The position numbers and the translations under genes are program-made. The notes beneath the pieces were generated by a model, which saw only the letters and a program-made list of their open reading frames with translations, made no database searches and was not told the origin of the DNA. Of a stretch of DNA of 42,667 nt, positions 1 to 7,159 are shown piece after piece. The number at the start of each line of letters is the position of its first letter. The first letter of the stretch is position 1. This DNA comes from a bacterium (GTDB lineage Bacteria > Desulfobacterota > S145-22), in assembly GCA_027073795.1 (NCBI GenBank), contig JALTEW010000453.1, forward strand, positions 1 through 42,667, written 5' to 3'.

Positions 1-652
1 CCTTATTCATCATGGTGGCGGAATCCACCGTAATCTTCGCGCCCATCTCCCAGTTGGGATGATGAAGCGCATCGGTGGGAGTAATGGCCGCCATTTTCTT
101 TTTAGGCCACGTGCGAAAAGGCCCACCAGATGCCGTCAGGATAAGCCTTCTGATTTCCTTTTTTGAATGACCCAGGAGGGATTGAAAGATCGCGCTGTGT
201 TCACTGTCCACAGGTATCAAACGAACCCCTGACGCAAAAACCGCCGGCAAAATAATCTCTCCCCCCACTACCAATGTTTCTTTATTGGCCAGAGCGATGT
301 CCTTACCCGCCTGAATGGCTGCGAGGGTTGGTCTAAGGCCAGCAGCACCTACCATGGCTGAAACGACCATGTCAACATCTTCATGCGTGGCCAGGGCAAT
401 AGCTCCTTCCTCACCCGGTAGGATCTTCAAGCGATGCCCCACCAGTTTTGATGCCTCCTGAAAGGCTGTTTCATCCGTTACAGCAACAATCTCGGGATGA
501 AATTTTTCTATCTGCTCGACAAGCTGAGAGACGTTTTTATGGGCACTCAAACCTGTAACATGAAACCTGTCTGGATATCGGCTGATAACCTCAAGGGCAT
601 TTCTGCCAATTGAACCCGTGGATCCCAAAATGACGAGCGACTTCTTTCCCAC
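1..652 (-). CDS. dxr: 1-deoxy-D-xylulose 5-phosphate reductoisomerase, 3' end cut by window edge
   Basis: This is the N-terminal ~217 residues of DXR, which converts DXP to MEP with NADPH in the cytoplasm (non-mevalonate isoprenoid pathway). The start has the NADPH-binding motif ILGSTGSIG. Further on come ALANKETLVVGGE, the metal/substrate motif VDSEHSAIFQ and TASGGPFR. The reading is cut after VDSATMMNK, so the catalytic C-terminal part lies outside the window. I chose a GTG start at 652: it is one base after the cdsA stop and has GAGGT a few bases upstream. Gene order uppS-cdsA-dxr is common in bacteria and implies co-transcription. Confidence 0.95.
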   Translation of the reverse strand, partial: MGKKSLVILGSTGSIGRNALEVISRYPDRFHVTGLSAHKNVSQLVEQIEKFHPEIVAVTDETAFQEASKLVGHRLKILPGEEGAIALATHEDVDMVVSAMVGAAGLRPTLAAIQAGKDIALANKETLVVGGEIILPAVFASGVRLIPVDSEHSAIFQSLLGHSKKEIRRLILTASGGPFRTWPKKKMAAITPTDALHHPNWEMGAKITVDSATMMNK

Positions 653-653
653 C

Positions 654-1457
654 TTAAGACCTCAGAAGGAGATAAAAATAAAAGAAAGGTATCGCAAAAA
701 GGAAGCTGTCTATGCGATCCAAGATACCGCCATGTCCTCCCAACAACCATCCAGAATCCTTGACACCCGCCCCGCGCTTCAACATGGATTCCGAAAAATC
801 CCCTAATTGTCCCAGGAGCAACAAAACTAATGGCAAAATGACAATTTCAAGAATCCGAAAATCTGTACGGATAAACAAGCTTACGATGACACCGACAAAA
901 ACGGCGGATAGCATACCACCTATCACACCTTCAACGCTCTTCTTAGGGCTTACCCTTGGATATAATTTATGCTTTCCAAAAAGCGTCCCCAGATAAAAAG
1001 CCCCCGTATCCCCTCCCCAGACCACCAAGACCAGCCACAATACCCATCCACGCCCATAGGGGCTTGCCGTGATGATGGGAATTGAAATGGACAGAGGAAG
1101 GGCAACAAAGGAGAAACCCAAAATGATGGTGCCTATCCAGGCAAACGCCCCCTCATACCGGGACAGCGTTCTCATTGCAAAAACCATTAGAATGGCCAGG
1201 ACGAAGAGCACCCCCCCTACCATCCACGTCAGGGAACCATAATATCCAAGAATGGGAAAAATCGCACCCATAGCCGCAAACAGTACTCTAAACCCAGTAT
1301 GGAGCCCCCTGGGAGCGAGGGAGAAATATTCATACAGTCCCACACCTGCCACAACCATGACAAGGGCTATAAAAAAATCTACCGGAAGGAAAAAAATAAT
1401 TGCCACGACAATCGGAATCGCAACAATTCCGACTATCATTCTACTAATATTTCGCAT
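654..1457 (-). CDS. cdsA: Phosphatidate cytidylyltransferase (CDP-diglyceride synthase)
   Basis: This inner-membrane enzyme makes CDP-diacylglycerol from phosphatidate and CTP, the branch point for all phospholipids. The 267 residues are a series of hydrophobic segments. The C-terminal family signature is complete, running from SMLKRGAGVKDSG to GGHGGILDRIDS, with the K-R, K-D, H-G-G and D-R-x-D residues in place. Length fits the family. The start overlaps the end of uppS by 14 bases and the stop lies one base before dxr, so the three genes form one operon read leftward. Confidence 0.95.
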   Translation of the reverse strand: MRNISRMIVGIVAIPIVVAIIFFLPVDFFIALVMVVAGVGLYEYFSLAPRGLHTGFRVLFAAMGAIFPILGYYGSLTWMVGGVLFVLAILMVFAMRTLSRYEGAFAWIGTIILGFSFVALPLSISIPIITASPYGRGWVLWLVLVVWGGDTGAFYLGTLFGKHKLYPRVSPKKSVEGVIGGMLSAVFVGVIVSLFIRTDFRILEIVILPLVLLLLGQLGDFSESMLKRGAGVKDSGWLLGGHGGILDRIDSFLFAIPFFYFYLLLRS

Positions 1458-2235
1458 GTAACTCCGATATCTGATCGCTCGTCATGCCAAATCTTCTTTC
1501 CCGTTTCTGATAATCTTCGATGGCCTGCATAAGCTCTTTTCTGGTAAAATCAGGCCAGAGCGTGGGCGTGATATACAGTTCCGTATAGGCCAGTTGCCAA
1601 AGGAGAAAATTACTCAGCCTCAACTCACCACTCGTACGAATCAGCAGATCCGGATCAGGGAAAGGAGATGTGGTTAAATATGCGGAAAACATCTCAGGCG
1701 TGACATCTTCCTCGCGAATCGCACCCTTTTTCAAGTCATTGGCAATGCGCAAAGCTGCCTTGACGATTTCCCATCGGGCGCCGTAACTCAATGCCAGGAT
1801 AAGAGTCATTTTATCCCCCCCCTCCGTATCCTCTATCACCTGAAAAAGGGTTTCTCTCACATCTTCTGGAAGGCGATCAAGATCACCGATTGCCTTGAGG
1901 CAAATCTCATTTTCTAAAAGATTACCCCGCTCCTTGAGGAGATAATTTTTAAGCAGTCTCATCAAAGCATTGACTTCCGATGCCGGCCGGCGCCAATTCT
2001 CCACGGAAAAGGCGTACAGAGTAAGGTACGCAATCCCCATCTCACGGCATGCCTCTACCACATCACGCACAGCGTCAATCCCCTTTTCATGCCCCTTGAT
2101 GCGCGTCAGAAATTTCTTCTTCGCCCAACGCCCGTTGCCATCCATGATAATAGCAATGTGTCTGGGGAGTTTAGCCGGATCAATTCTATTTTTAAAATTA
2201 TCCATCTTTGTCTTGTTTTTGTCGCTTTCAGGCAT
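1444..2235 (-). CDS. uppS: Isoprenyl transferase (undecaprenyl diphosphate synthase)
   Basis: This cis-prenyltransferase condenses isopentenyl units on farnesyl diphosphate to make the C55 carrier lipid for peptidoglycan and LPS O-antigen. The family motif IIMDGNGRWA lies near residue 30, with catalytic Asp. SYGARWEI, the TSGELRLSNFLLWQ stretch and ELYITPTLWPDF follow. At 263 residues it is normal length. The first ATG (2235) has AGGAT about ten bases upstream. A second ATG ten residues in (MDNFKN) is a possible alternative. It heads the uppS-cdsA-dxr operon, and dxr in the same operon feeds the pathway that supplies its substrate. Confidence 0.95.
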   Translation of the reverse strand: MPESDKNKTKMDNFKNRIDPAKLPRHIAIIMDGNGRWAKKKFLTRIKGHEKGIDAVRDVVEACREMGIAYLTLYAFSVENWRRPASEVNALMRLLKNYLLKERGNLLENEICLKAIGDLDRLPEDVRETLFQVIEDTEGGDKMTLILALSYGARWEIVKAALRIANDLKKGAIREEDVTPEMFSAYLTTSPFPDPDLLIRTSGELRLSNFLLWQLAYTELYITPTLWPDFTRKELMQAIEDYQKRERRFGMTSDQISELHAKY

Positions 2236-2271
2236 GACTGTTTATCCTGAACGTTTTTTATCACAAATATC

Positions 2272-2300
2272 TTGACAGATAAAGGGGAATAAGATATAAA
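2272..2300 (+). promoter_or_regulatory. Sigma-70 promoter of the initiator tRNA gene
   Basis: TTGACA at 2272-2277 and TATAAA at 2295-2300 are separated by exactly 17 bases. The expected transcription start is about 2307, five bases before the tRNA. It faces away from uppS, whose start lies at 2235 on the other strand. Confidence 0.85.
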
Positions 2301-2311
2301 CATACAAATAG

Positions 2312-2388
<77 letters not shown>

Positions 2389-2398
2389 TAGTAAAATT

Positions 2399-2426
2399 AA
2401 GGGGTTAGGTTGGTTTCTGACCCCTT
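2399..2426 (+). terminator. Hairpin after tRNA-fMet, possible terminator
   Basis: AAGGGGTTAG and CTGACCCCTT form a ten-pair stem (one G.T) around an eight-base loop, starting ten bases after the tRNA. No clean T-run follows, so intrinsic termination is only possible. The hairpin may also belong to the integrated element. Confidence 0.4.
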
Positions 2427-2820
2427 GCTGTTTGAAAGTTTTAGCTGTTCTCAACTGTCTTCCCAACAAAAGTTGGCGCTTTCGGTCTGAACTTTCTCTT
2501 TCGCCAGGCAATAAAATCATGCCCCCCTATTTGTTCTCAGCATGTCTGAACCCTAGTGTAATATAACAGATAAAAGGTTACTAAATAATTACTTGATCAT
2601 TACAATTCTTTAATGTTTGGGTTATATCATCTCTGTTACGGTGGTAAATTCCTTCTGTTTTTTCCGGGCCTGGGTAGGGTACCCCCCGTCGACTTTTTGG
2701 GAAGGGCGGGGGAGTTGTTATATTCAGGAACGAGACAAAAGCGTTATATTAAGATGCCTAGCAACATAAGAGATAACCCACATACAGTCAGGGCAGCCAA
2801 TTTGGAAAACACATATAACT

Positions 2821-3169
2821 TTACGTGAAAAGCAGCCCTTCCAAGATCACCACGCTTTTTGCGGGCATGTTAACCCATTTTAACCCTCGCTCAAAGTCAA
2901 TGCCTTGCCCCTTCAAGCGAAAAATCCCCCTCGCCTCATCCCGGTATGGAGGGCCATTTTCATGATTACCCCCACCTGTGGGTGGAGATCTTCCTCAATG
3001 GCTTTTAAAAGGCATTTCAACTACTCCAGTCCAAGTCCACGGTCTTTCCATCGTTCACTTTCGGCATTTTGATTTTGAAGCCTAGTGGTTGACACAATCG
3101 CTTTTCTACTCCATAATCAAGCATCCGCCTTAAAAGCTCTAAAACGGTTCCTGGTTATTCCGGACGCTC
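2821..3169 (-). pseudogene. Decayed tyrosine recombinase (phage-type integrase)
   Basis: Read leftward, three frames together give one integrase. 3169-3030 encodes a core-binding-like stretch (LLRRMLDYGVEKRLCQPLGF, then KIKMPKVNDGKTVDL). 3026-2930 encodes LKCLLKAIEE, then MALHTGMRRG with the catalytic box-I Arg. 2930-2850 encodes IFRLKGQGIDFERG. The breaks are a TAA near 3157, a frameshift near 3024-3037, a TAG at 3023-3021 in place of an expected sense codon, and a frameshift in the C-run at 2926-2930. The N-terminus and the C-terminal half with the remaining catalytic residues are missing. No functional product is possible. It lies next to the second tRNA fragment, as integrases usually lie next to an att site. 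Confidence 0.75.
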
Positions 3170-3189
3170 GTTTTCTGCTTAGGCGGATG
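3122..3189. repeat. Short inverted repeat inside the decayed element
   Basis: CATCCGCCT (3122-3130) and AGGCGGATG (3181-3189) are perfect nine-base inverted arms with 50 bases between them. They lie at the upstream end of the integrase remnant. They could be part of an old recombination or excision site, or chance. Confidence 0.35.
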
Positions 3190-3260
3190 TTACACGCGAT
3201 GTATTAAGGGGTTTTGGTAACGTGGGGGAAAGAGGGGTAAAAGATGTCCCTAGCGCTTGT

Positions 3261-3301
3261 AACCCAAAGGTCGCGAGTTCAAATCTTCACCCCCGCTACC
3301 A
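3261..3301 (+). repeat. Degraded copy of tRNA-fMet 3' end (attachment-site remnant)
   Basis: Forty-one bases match 2349-2388 with a few substitutions and one indel. AACCCAAAGGTCGC and CCCCCGCTACCA are intact, and the T arm is altered. The sequence upstream does not pair into an anticodon stem or D arm, so this is not a working tRNA. It marks the far end of the integrated element. Confidence 0.75.
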
Positions 3302-3369
3302 AAAAGCGTAAAGGAGAATGGTTAAACCCGCTCTCCTTCTCTTCTGCTGTCCTTGCAAAAGGGATACAC

Positions 3370-3867
3370 ATGGCGGGAAACAGATTAAAATCATTCCTTT
3401 TCCCAAAACTAACCCCACGCTACCTGATCCGGCTTGCCCTGATTGCCCTGGCCGCCGTGATTTTCTTTTCATGGTTCTGTATCCCTGCAAGGATTGACGG
3501 CATCAGCATGGAACCGACCTATCACAACGGGAGTTTCACCTTCTGCTGCCGGATTCCCTACCTCTTTCATCTTCCCAGGGCAGGGGATGTGGTCATGATC
3601 CGGATGTCTGGCACACGGGTCATGTACCTGAAACGGGTGGTGGCACTGCCAGGGGAGAAGGTAAGCTTTCAAAATGGCTATCTGTATATCAATGGGAAAT
3701 TAAGGCAAGAGGATTACGTCGTGACCCCCTCTGACTGGAACCTCCCCCCGCGAAAAGTTAAACCTGGTCACGTCTATGTCGTGGGAGATAACCGGAATAT
3801 CCCAATCGAAAAGCAGGTCTTTGGGCAAGTCGCCCTTTCACGAGTTGTTGGGAAAGTACTATGGTAA
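3370..3867 (+). CDS. lepB: Signal peptidase I, small form
   Basis: This membrane-bound Ser/Lys protease of family S26 removes signal peptides on the periplasmic face. One N-terminal membrane segment (residues ~19-38) is followed by box B DGISMEPTY with catalytic Ser46, box D YLKRVVALPGE with general-base Lys88, and box E GDNRN (139-143). At 165 residues it is a minimal form with one membrane anchor. The open frame runs back to 3244, but that part crosses the degraded tRNA copy, so I use the ATG at 3370. It overlaps the next gene by seven bases. Its specific substrate is unknown. Confidence 0.85.
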   Translation: MAGNRLKSFLFPKLTPRYLIRLALIALAAVIFFSWFCIPARIDGISMEPTYHNGSFTFCCRIPYLFHLPRAGDVVMIRMSGTRVMYLKRVVALPGEKVSFQNGYLYINGKLRQEDYVVTPSDWNLPPRKVKPGHVYVVGDNRNIPIEKQVFGQVALSRVVGKVLW

Positions 3868-4367
3868 GCCGCAAACCCTTACTTACGTCCTTTTTATGCC
3901 TCGTGCTGATTCTCGGTGCCTTCGCGTTGATCCGCCTCAACAAACGCGACCCAGAACGTATCAGGCACAATCTCGCCCTTCTTGGCAGAATGGTCTCCAA
4001 ATCAGCCAAAGAAACGCCTAAACCTTTCCTGGCAAAGATAAGAGAAGCGAAGATACTACTGGATAAATCATGCCAGATCATCGTGGATGAAGAGGCAATC
4101 TCAGGAACCTACAACCCGCAGCAGGTTGCCGCGCTTGTTGAGCGTTTTCAGGGACAGATTTTAGAAGCCCGCCTGTCCTTTTATGATATAAAAATCAGCT
4201 TTCCCGAAAAGCATGAAGCCATCATTCATTGCACCGCGCGTCTCAAGGGAGCAACACAATCAAATGAAAGATTTGATGAATTCAGGGAACTAAAAATACA
4301 AGCCAATAAAATAAAAGGAAAATGGCGCTTTACCCGGTTTCAAACCATCGAGGCTCTGGAGAAATAG
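3861..4367 (+). CDS. Membrane-anchored protein with possible NTF2-like domain
   Basis: The 168 residues start with one hydrophobic segment (residues 6-23), either an uncleaved signal anchor or a signal peptide. The rest is soluble and probably periplasmic. The C-terminal half has alternating strands ending in KGKWRFTRFQTIEAL, which resembles the edge strands of an NTF2-like cone fold. That assignment is weak. It overlaps the signal peptidase gene by seven bases, so the two are probably translated together. No catalytic motif is seen. Confidence 0.6.
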   Translation: MVSRKPLLTSFLCLVLILGAFALIRLNKRDPERIRHNLALLGRMVSKSAKETPKPFLAKIREAKILLDKSCQIIVDEEAISGTYNPQQVAALVERFQGQILEARLSFYDIKISFPEKHEAIIHCTARLKGATQSNERFDEFRELKIQANKIKGKWRFTRFQTIEALEK

Positions 4368-4451
4368 GATAAGGGAACTCAGACAAAACGGCCCATTTCA
4401 ACACCATAAGCACGATAGACAAAGATAAAATATAGACAGGGGGTCTTAAAA

Positions 4452-4883
4452 ATGGAGATTGTTAACCATTTTTGCCAACGTTTTGAGCAAGATGATTCTG
4501 ATGCCTTTGCCGAGCTGTTCACAGATGATGCCATTTATGTGGATTCCCTTTACGGGACTTACAAGGGGCGGAAGGCAATTAAAGATTTTCACGAAAGGTG
4601 TCATAAAGAGGCAAGGGAATACAGGTTTTCACCCATCAGTCATCTGTACCGTAACGACGAAGCGGCTGCATTTGAATGGAAATTTAGTTTCGTTTCCCTT
4701 ATGCCTACCAGCATGGGCAAAAAGATAACCCTAAAAGGAGCAGGTTTTTTGACCCTGAGAAATGGGAAAATAGTCTCCTACAGGGAATACGCTGACAGTA
4801 TTGCCATACCATTAAAGGGCAATATCCCCGATGACAAGATCATGAAGTTTTATCACCACAAATATCAAGCTGACTCAGCATAG
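4452..4883 (+). CDS. SnoaL-like / NTF2 family protein
   Basis: The 143 residues have the SnoaL-like pattern. An N-terminal helix leads into FCQRFEQDDSDAFAELFTDDAIYVD, then YGTYKGRKAIKDFHERC. Later strands include AAAFEWKFSF, KGAGFLTLRNGKIVSYREY and a final DSIAI. The family includes isomerases, hydrolases and many ligand-binding proteins of unknown role, so no reaction can be named. There is no signal peptide, so it is cytoplasmic. It lies 84 bases after the preceding gene, and a G-rich stretch (AGGGGG) about 12 bases before the ATG may act as a weak ribosome site. Confidence 0.75.
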   Translation: MEIVNHFCQRFEQDDSDAFAELFTDDAIYVDSLYGTYKGRKAIKDFHERCHKEAREYRFSPISHLYRNDEAAAFEWKFSFVSLMPTSMGKKITLKGAGFLTLRNGKIVSYREYADSIAIPLKGNIPDDKIMKFYHHKYQADSA

Positions 4884-4904
4884 GTATGAACTCATAACAT
4901 ACCT
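4882..4904 (+). repeat. Perfect 7-bp hairpin at the end of the SnoaL-like gene
   Basis: AGGTATG (4882-4888) and CATACCT (4898-4904) pair perfectly over a nine-base loop, and the left arm overlaps the stop codon. Only TTT follows directly; a longer T-run comes about 15 bases later. It may be a weak terminator. Confidence 0.35.
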
Positions 4905-4987
4905 TTGTGCGAAGACTCCTTTTTTATACCCGTGCTCATCGTGCGCCCAATTCTTCAACTTTTTGCGAGGGCATCAAGTCTTAACCC

Positions 4988-5572
4988 TCATATCTCAAAT
5001 TTCAGGTCTTTAAACAGCGGCCATTGACTTTTCTCTATGGCGGTCTTCATTTTAAGAACGTATTCAGGCCGTATTTCATCCTTCCACCTGGGGTACCCAC
5101 CCCGCCAGACATAACGGAGCAAGGCATGAAACCCGGCAAAGGTAAAACGATACTCTCCTATTGCCACCCTCTCCTTTTTCCCGTCAACCTTAAAGGGAGT
5201 CGCCCTCTCCTCCCCATACCTGGTGACAATCTTTTCAATGACCGGGCGTGTGAGAAACCCGTCAGGATTCTGCTTGAATCCCTCTGGCTGATGTGGGAAG
5301 GCAAAGTTTTCATAGACCTCTCCAATAAACCCGATCAAATGGATTCCTGAAATAGCCCCTTGCAGATCGCCAATATCTCGTACGGGGATATCATAAATTT
5401 CCCACAATTTTTTGTAATACCTCTTCGGCTGTGACACTGCCAATCGAGCGACTCCCCGGCAAAAATCAGACGCGAAGAAGAAATAATGCTCCAGCAACAA
5501 CATGTCCGTTTCGATGTTAAAAAAGCCGAAAGCGATAGGCCCATGACTTTCAGATTCAAAGGCCAATGGCAT
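4988..5572 (-). CDS. Conserved-looking protein of unknown function
   Basis: I do not recognise this family. The start at 5572 (MPLAFESESHGP) is preceded by GGGAGGAA at good spacing. The longer open frame up to 5683 lacks a ribosome site and has low-quality sequence. The product has 194 residues, no signal peptide and no obvious membrane segment. It is rich in aromatics and Gly (FGFFNIETDML, YFFFASDFCRG, GFHALLRYVWRGGYPRW), which suggests a compact globular fold. It stands alone on the minus strand between two plus-strand groups and so has its own promoter. The tail KSQWPLFKDLKFEI is close to the stop. Confidence 0.7.
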   Translation of the reverse strand: MPLAFESESHGPIAFGFFNIETDMLLLEHYFFFASDFCRGVARLAVSQPKRYYKKLWEIYDIPVRDIGDLQGAISGIHLIGFIGEVYENFAFPHQPEGFKQNPDGFLTRPVIEKIVTRYGEERATPFKVDGKKERVAIGEYRFTFAGFHALLRYVWRGGYPRWKDEIRPEYVLKMKTAIEKSQWPLFKDLKFEI

Positions 5573-5926
5573 AATACTTTCCTCCCTCTTTAGGATACAG
5601 CGTGACACAATCGAGGCCTTTATACAAGCACAAATATATTTTGTGCATTCATAAAAAGAAAATTCCAGGCAGTTAAGTTTCACTTGATAAGTGATTAGAT
5701 GCTAAATAGATACTGGTAATTTAAGACTAAAATCTGATCGGTGGGTAACATACAACAGTTTACTTTAATTTATTACAGCTTTTAAAGTAACAAACATATT
5801 TACCTTGGGTCTTTAACGTTTGAACGCTACAAGGCTATCAAACTTCAGGCAAAAATCATACCTAATCCATTGACTTTGCTCATGGGTTGATATATCTTTT
5901 TTAGAGGAGGTTATGCACAAAACACA
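5573..5926. other. AT-rich intergenic region, 354 bp
   Basis: No gene is seen here. It holds divergent control signals for the unknown minus-strand gene and for apgM. Features are an inverted repeat TTACTTTAA / TTAAAGTAA (5760-5768, 5782-5790) and a likely promoter at 5870-5898. Confidence 0.6.
5870..5898 (+). promoter_or_regulatory. Likely sigma-70 promoter of the apgM-pyrG-kdsD run
   Basis: TTGACT (5870-5875) and TATCTT (5893-5898) are 17 bases apart. The -35 matches consensus at five of six positions and the -10 at four. It is followed by a strong GAGGAGG at 5904-5910. Confidence 0.5.
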
Positions 5927-7159
5927 ATGAAATATGTTGTACTTGTCGGGGATGGGATGGCAGATGAAACGATTCAGGAACTTGGGGGAAAGACCCCCCT
6001 GGAAACCGCCCATACCCCCAATATTGATATTATCGCGTCATCGGGGGCCGTTGGAGAGGTCAAGACGGTTCCTGATGGCTTTTCACCCGGGAGTGATGTT
6101 GCGAACCTCACCCTGATGGGATACGACCCGAAGAAGTATTATACAGGGCGCGCCCCTCTCGAAGCCGCCAGCATGGGGATTCATCTCAACGATGATGATG
6201 TGGCGTATCGTTGCAACCTTGTTACCTTGGAGGTGTTGGGACTTGCCATCTACATGCGGGATTTCACGGCGGGTCACATCTCATCAGAAGATGCGAGGGT
6301 TCTTATCGAAGGCTTGAACCCCCATTTCCCGCATGAGGGTATTACCTTCTACCCTGGCGTGAGTTATCGCCACCTTATGGTCTGGAAATCAGGCAGTGCC
6401 GATGTCACCCTGACACCACCCCACGACATCATCGGACAAAGTATAGAAAATTACCTGCCTTCTGGTCCAGCATCCCAGAAAATTATTCAATGGACCACAA
6501 CAGCACAAATCTATTTAAAAAGTCACCCTCTCAACCAGGAAAGAATGACCAGGGGGGAAAATCCCGCAAACTCCATCTGGTTGTGGGGACAGGGTAAAAA
6601 ACCTGCGATTCCAACCTTCCGCGAGCTATACAACCTCTCGGGCGGGGTGATCTCCGCCGTGGATCTTGTCAAGGGAATCGGCCTCCTATCAGGCCTTGAA
6701 GCCCCTGATGTCCCCGGCGCGACAGGTTATCTGGATACAAATTACGCCGGAAAGGTTTCTTCCGCGCTGAAGATTCTGAAAACAAAGGACTTTGTTTTCA
6801 TCCACATCGAAGCCCCCGATGAAGCGGGGCACAGTGGGATTCTGAAAGATAAGATACAAGCGATTGAAGACTTCGACAAACATGTGGTGGGACCAATGTT
6901 TGAGGCCCTGCAAGACATGCGGCCCTTCAGCCTCCTTATCCTGCCCGATCATCCAACCCCTCTGTCTATACGCACACATACCAGTAACCCCGTTCCCTTC
7001 CTCGCCTATGATTCCGAAGGAAACTTTAAAGAACAAGCGGGTCACTCTCAACCTTTCACAGAAGCCGGCGCCTCGGCAAGTCCATTAAAGATCTATCAGG
7101 GGCACCTTTTGGTAAAATCATGGCTACAGGGAAATCTTGAGCTCGGAGCTATTCAATGA
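5927..7159 (+). CDS. apgM: 2,3-bisphosphoglycerate-independent phosphoglycerate mutase, archaeal type
   Basis: This enzyme interconverts 3- and 2-phosphoglycerate in glycolysis/gluconeogenesis and belongs to the alkaline phosphatase superfamily. The 410 residues carry VLVGDGMAD with a metal-binding Asp, then GSDVANLTLMGYDP with the nucleophile Ser. A second metal site is formed by HIEAPDEAGHSG and LPDHPTP, and the substrate region is TGRAPLEAAS. This is the ApgM branch, not GpmI. Some bacterial members of this branch act as homoserine kinase, so the substrate should be kept open. The ATG sits 16 bases after the GAGGAGG and overlaps a five-codon frame starting at 5913. The gene overlaps pyrG by ATGA. 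Confidence 0.9.
   Translation: MKYVVLVGDGMADETIQELGGKTPLETAHTPNIDIIASSGAVGEVKTVPDGFSPGSDVANLTLMGYDPKKYYTGRAPLEAASMGIHLNDDDVAYRCNLVTLEVLGLAIYMRDFTAGHISSEDARVLIEGLNPHFPHEGITFYPGVSYRHLMVWKSGSADVTLTPPHDIIGQSIENYLPSGPASQKIIQWTTTAQIYLKSHPLNQERMTRGENPANSIWLWGQGKKPAIPTFRELYNLSGGVISAVDLVKGIGLLSGLEAPDVPGATGYLDTNYAGKVSSALKILKTKDFVFIHIEAPDEAGHSGILKDKIQAIEDFDKHVVGPMFEALQDMRPFSLLILPDHPTPLSIRTHTSNPVPFLAYDSEGNFKEQAGHSQPFTEAGASASPLKIYQGHLLVKSWLQGNLELGAIQ

Noticed and set aside
2613..2828. A 71-residue open frame in the element
   Set aside because: No ribosome site, low-quality composition, and it partly overlaps the integrase remnant on the other strand.
3240..3301. A second working tRNA gene
   Set aside because: Only the 3' part resembles tRNA-fMet; no D arm or anticodon stem pairs and the T arm is damaged. 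It is better explained as an attachment-site remnant.
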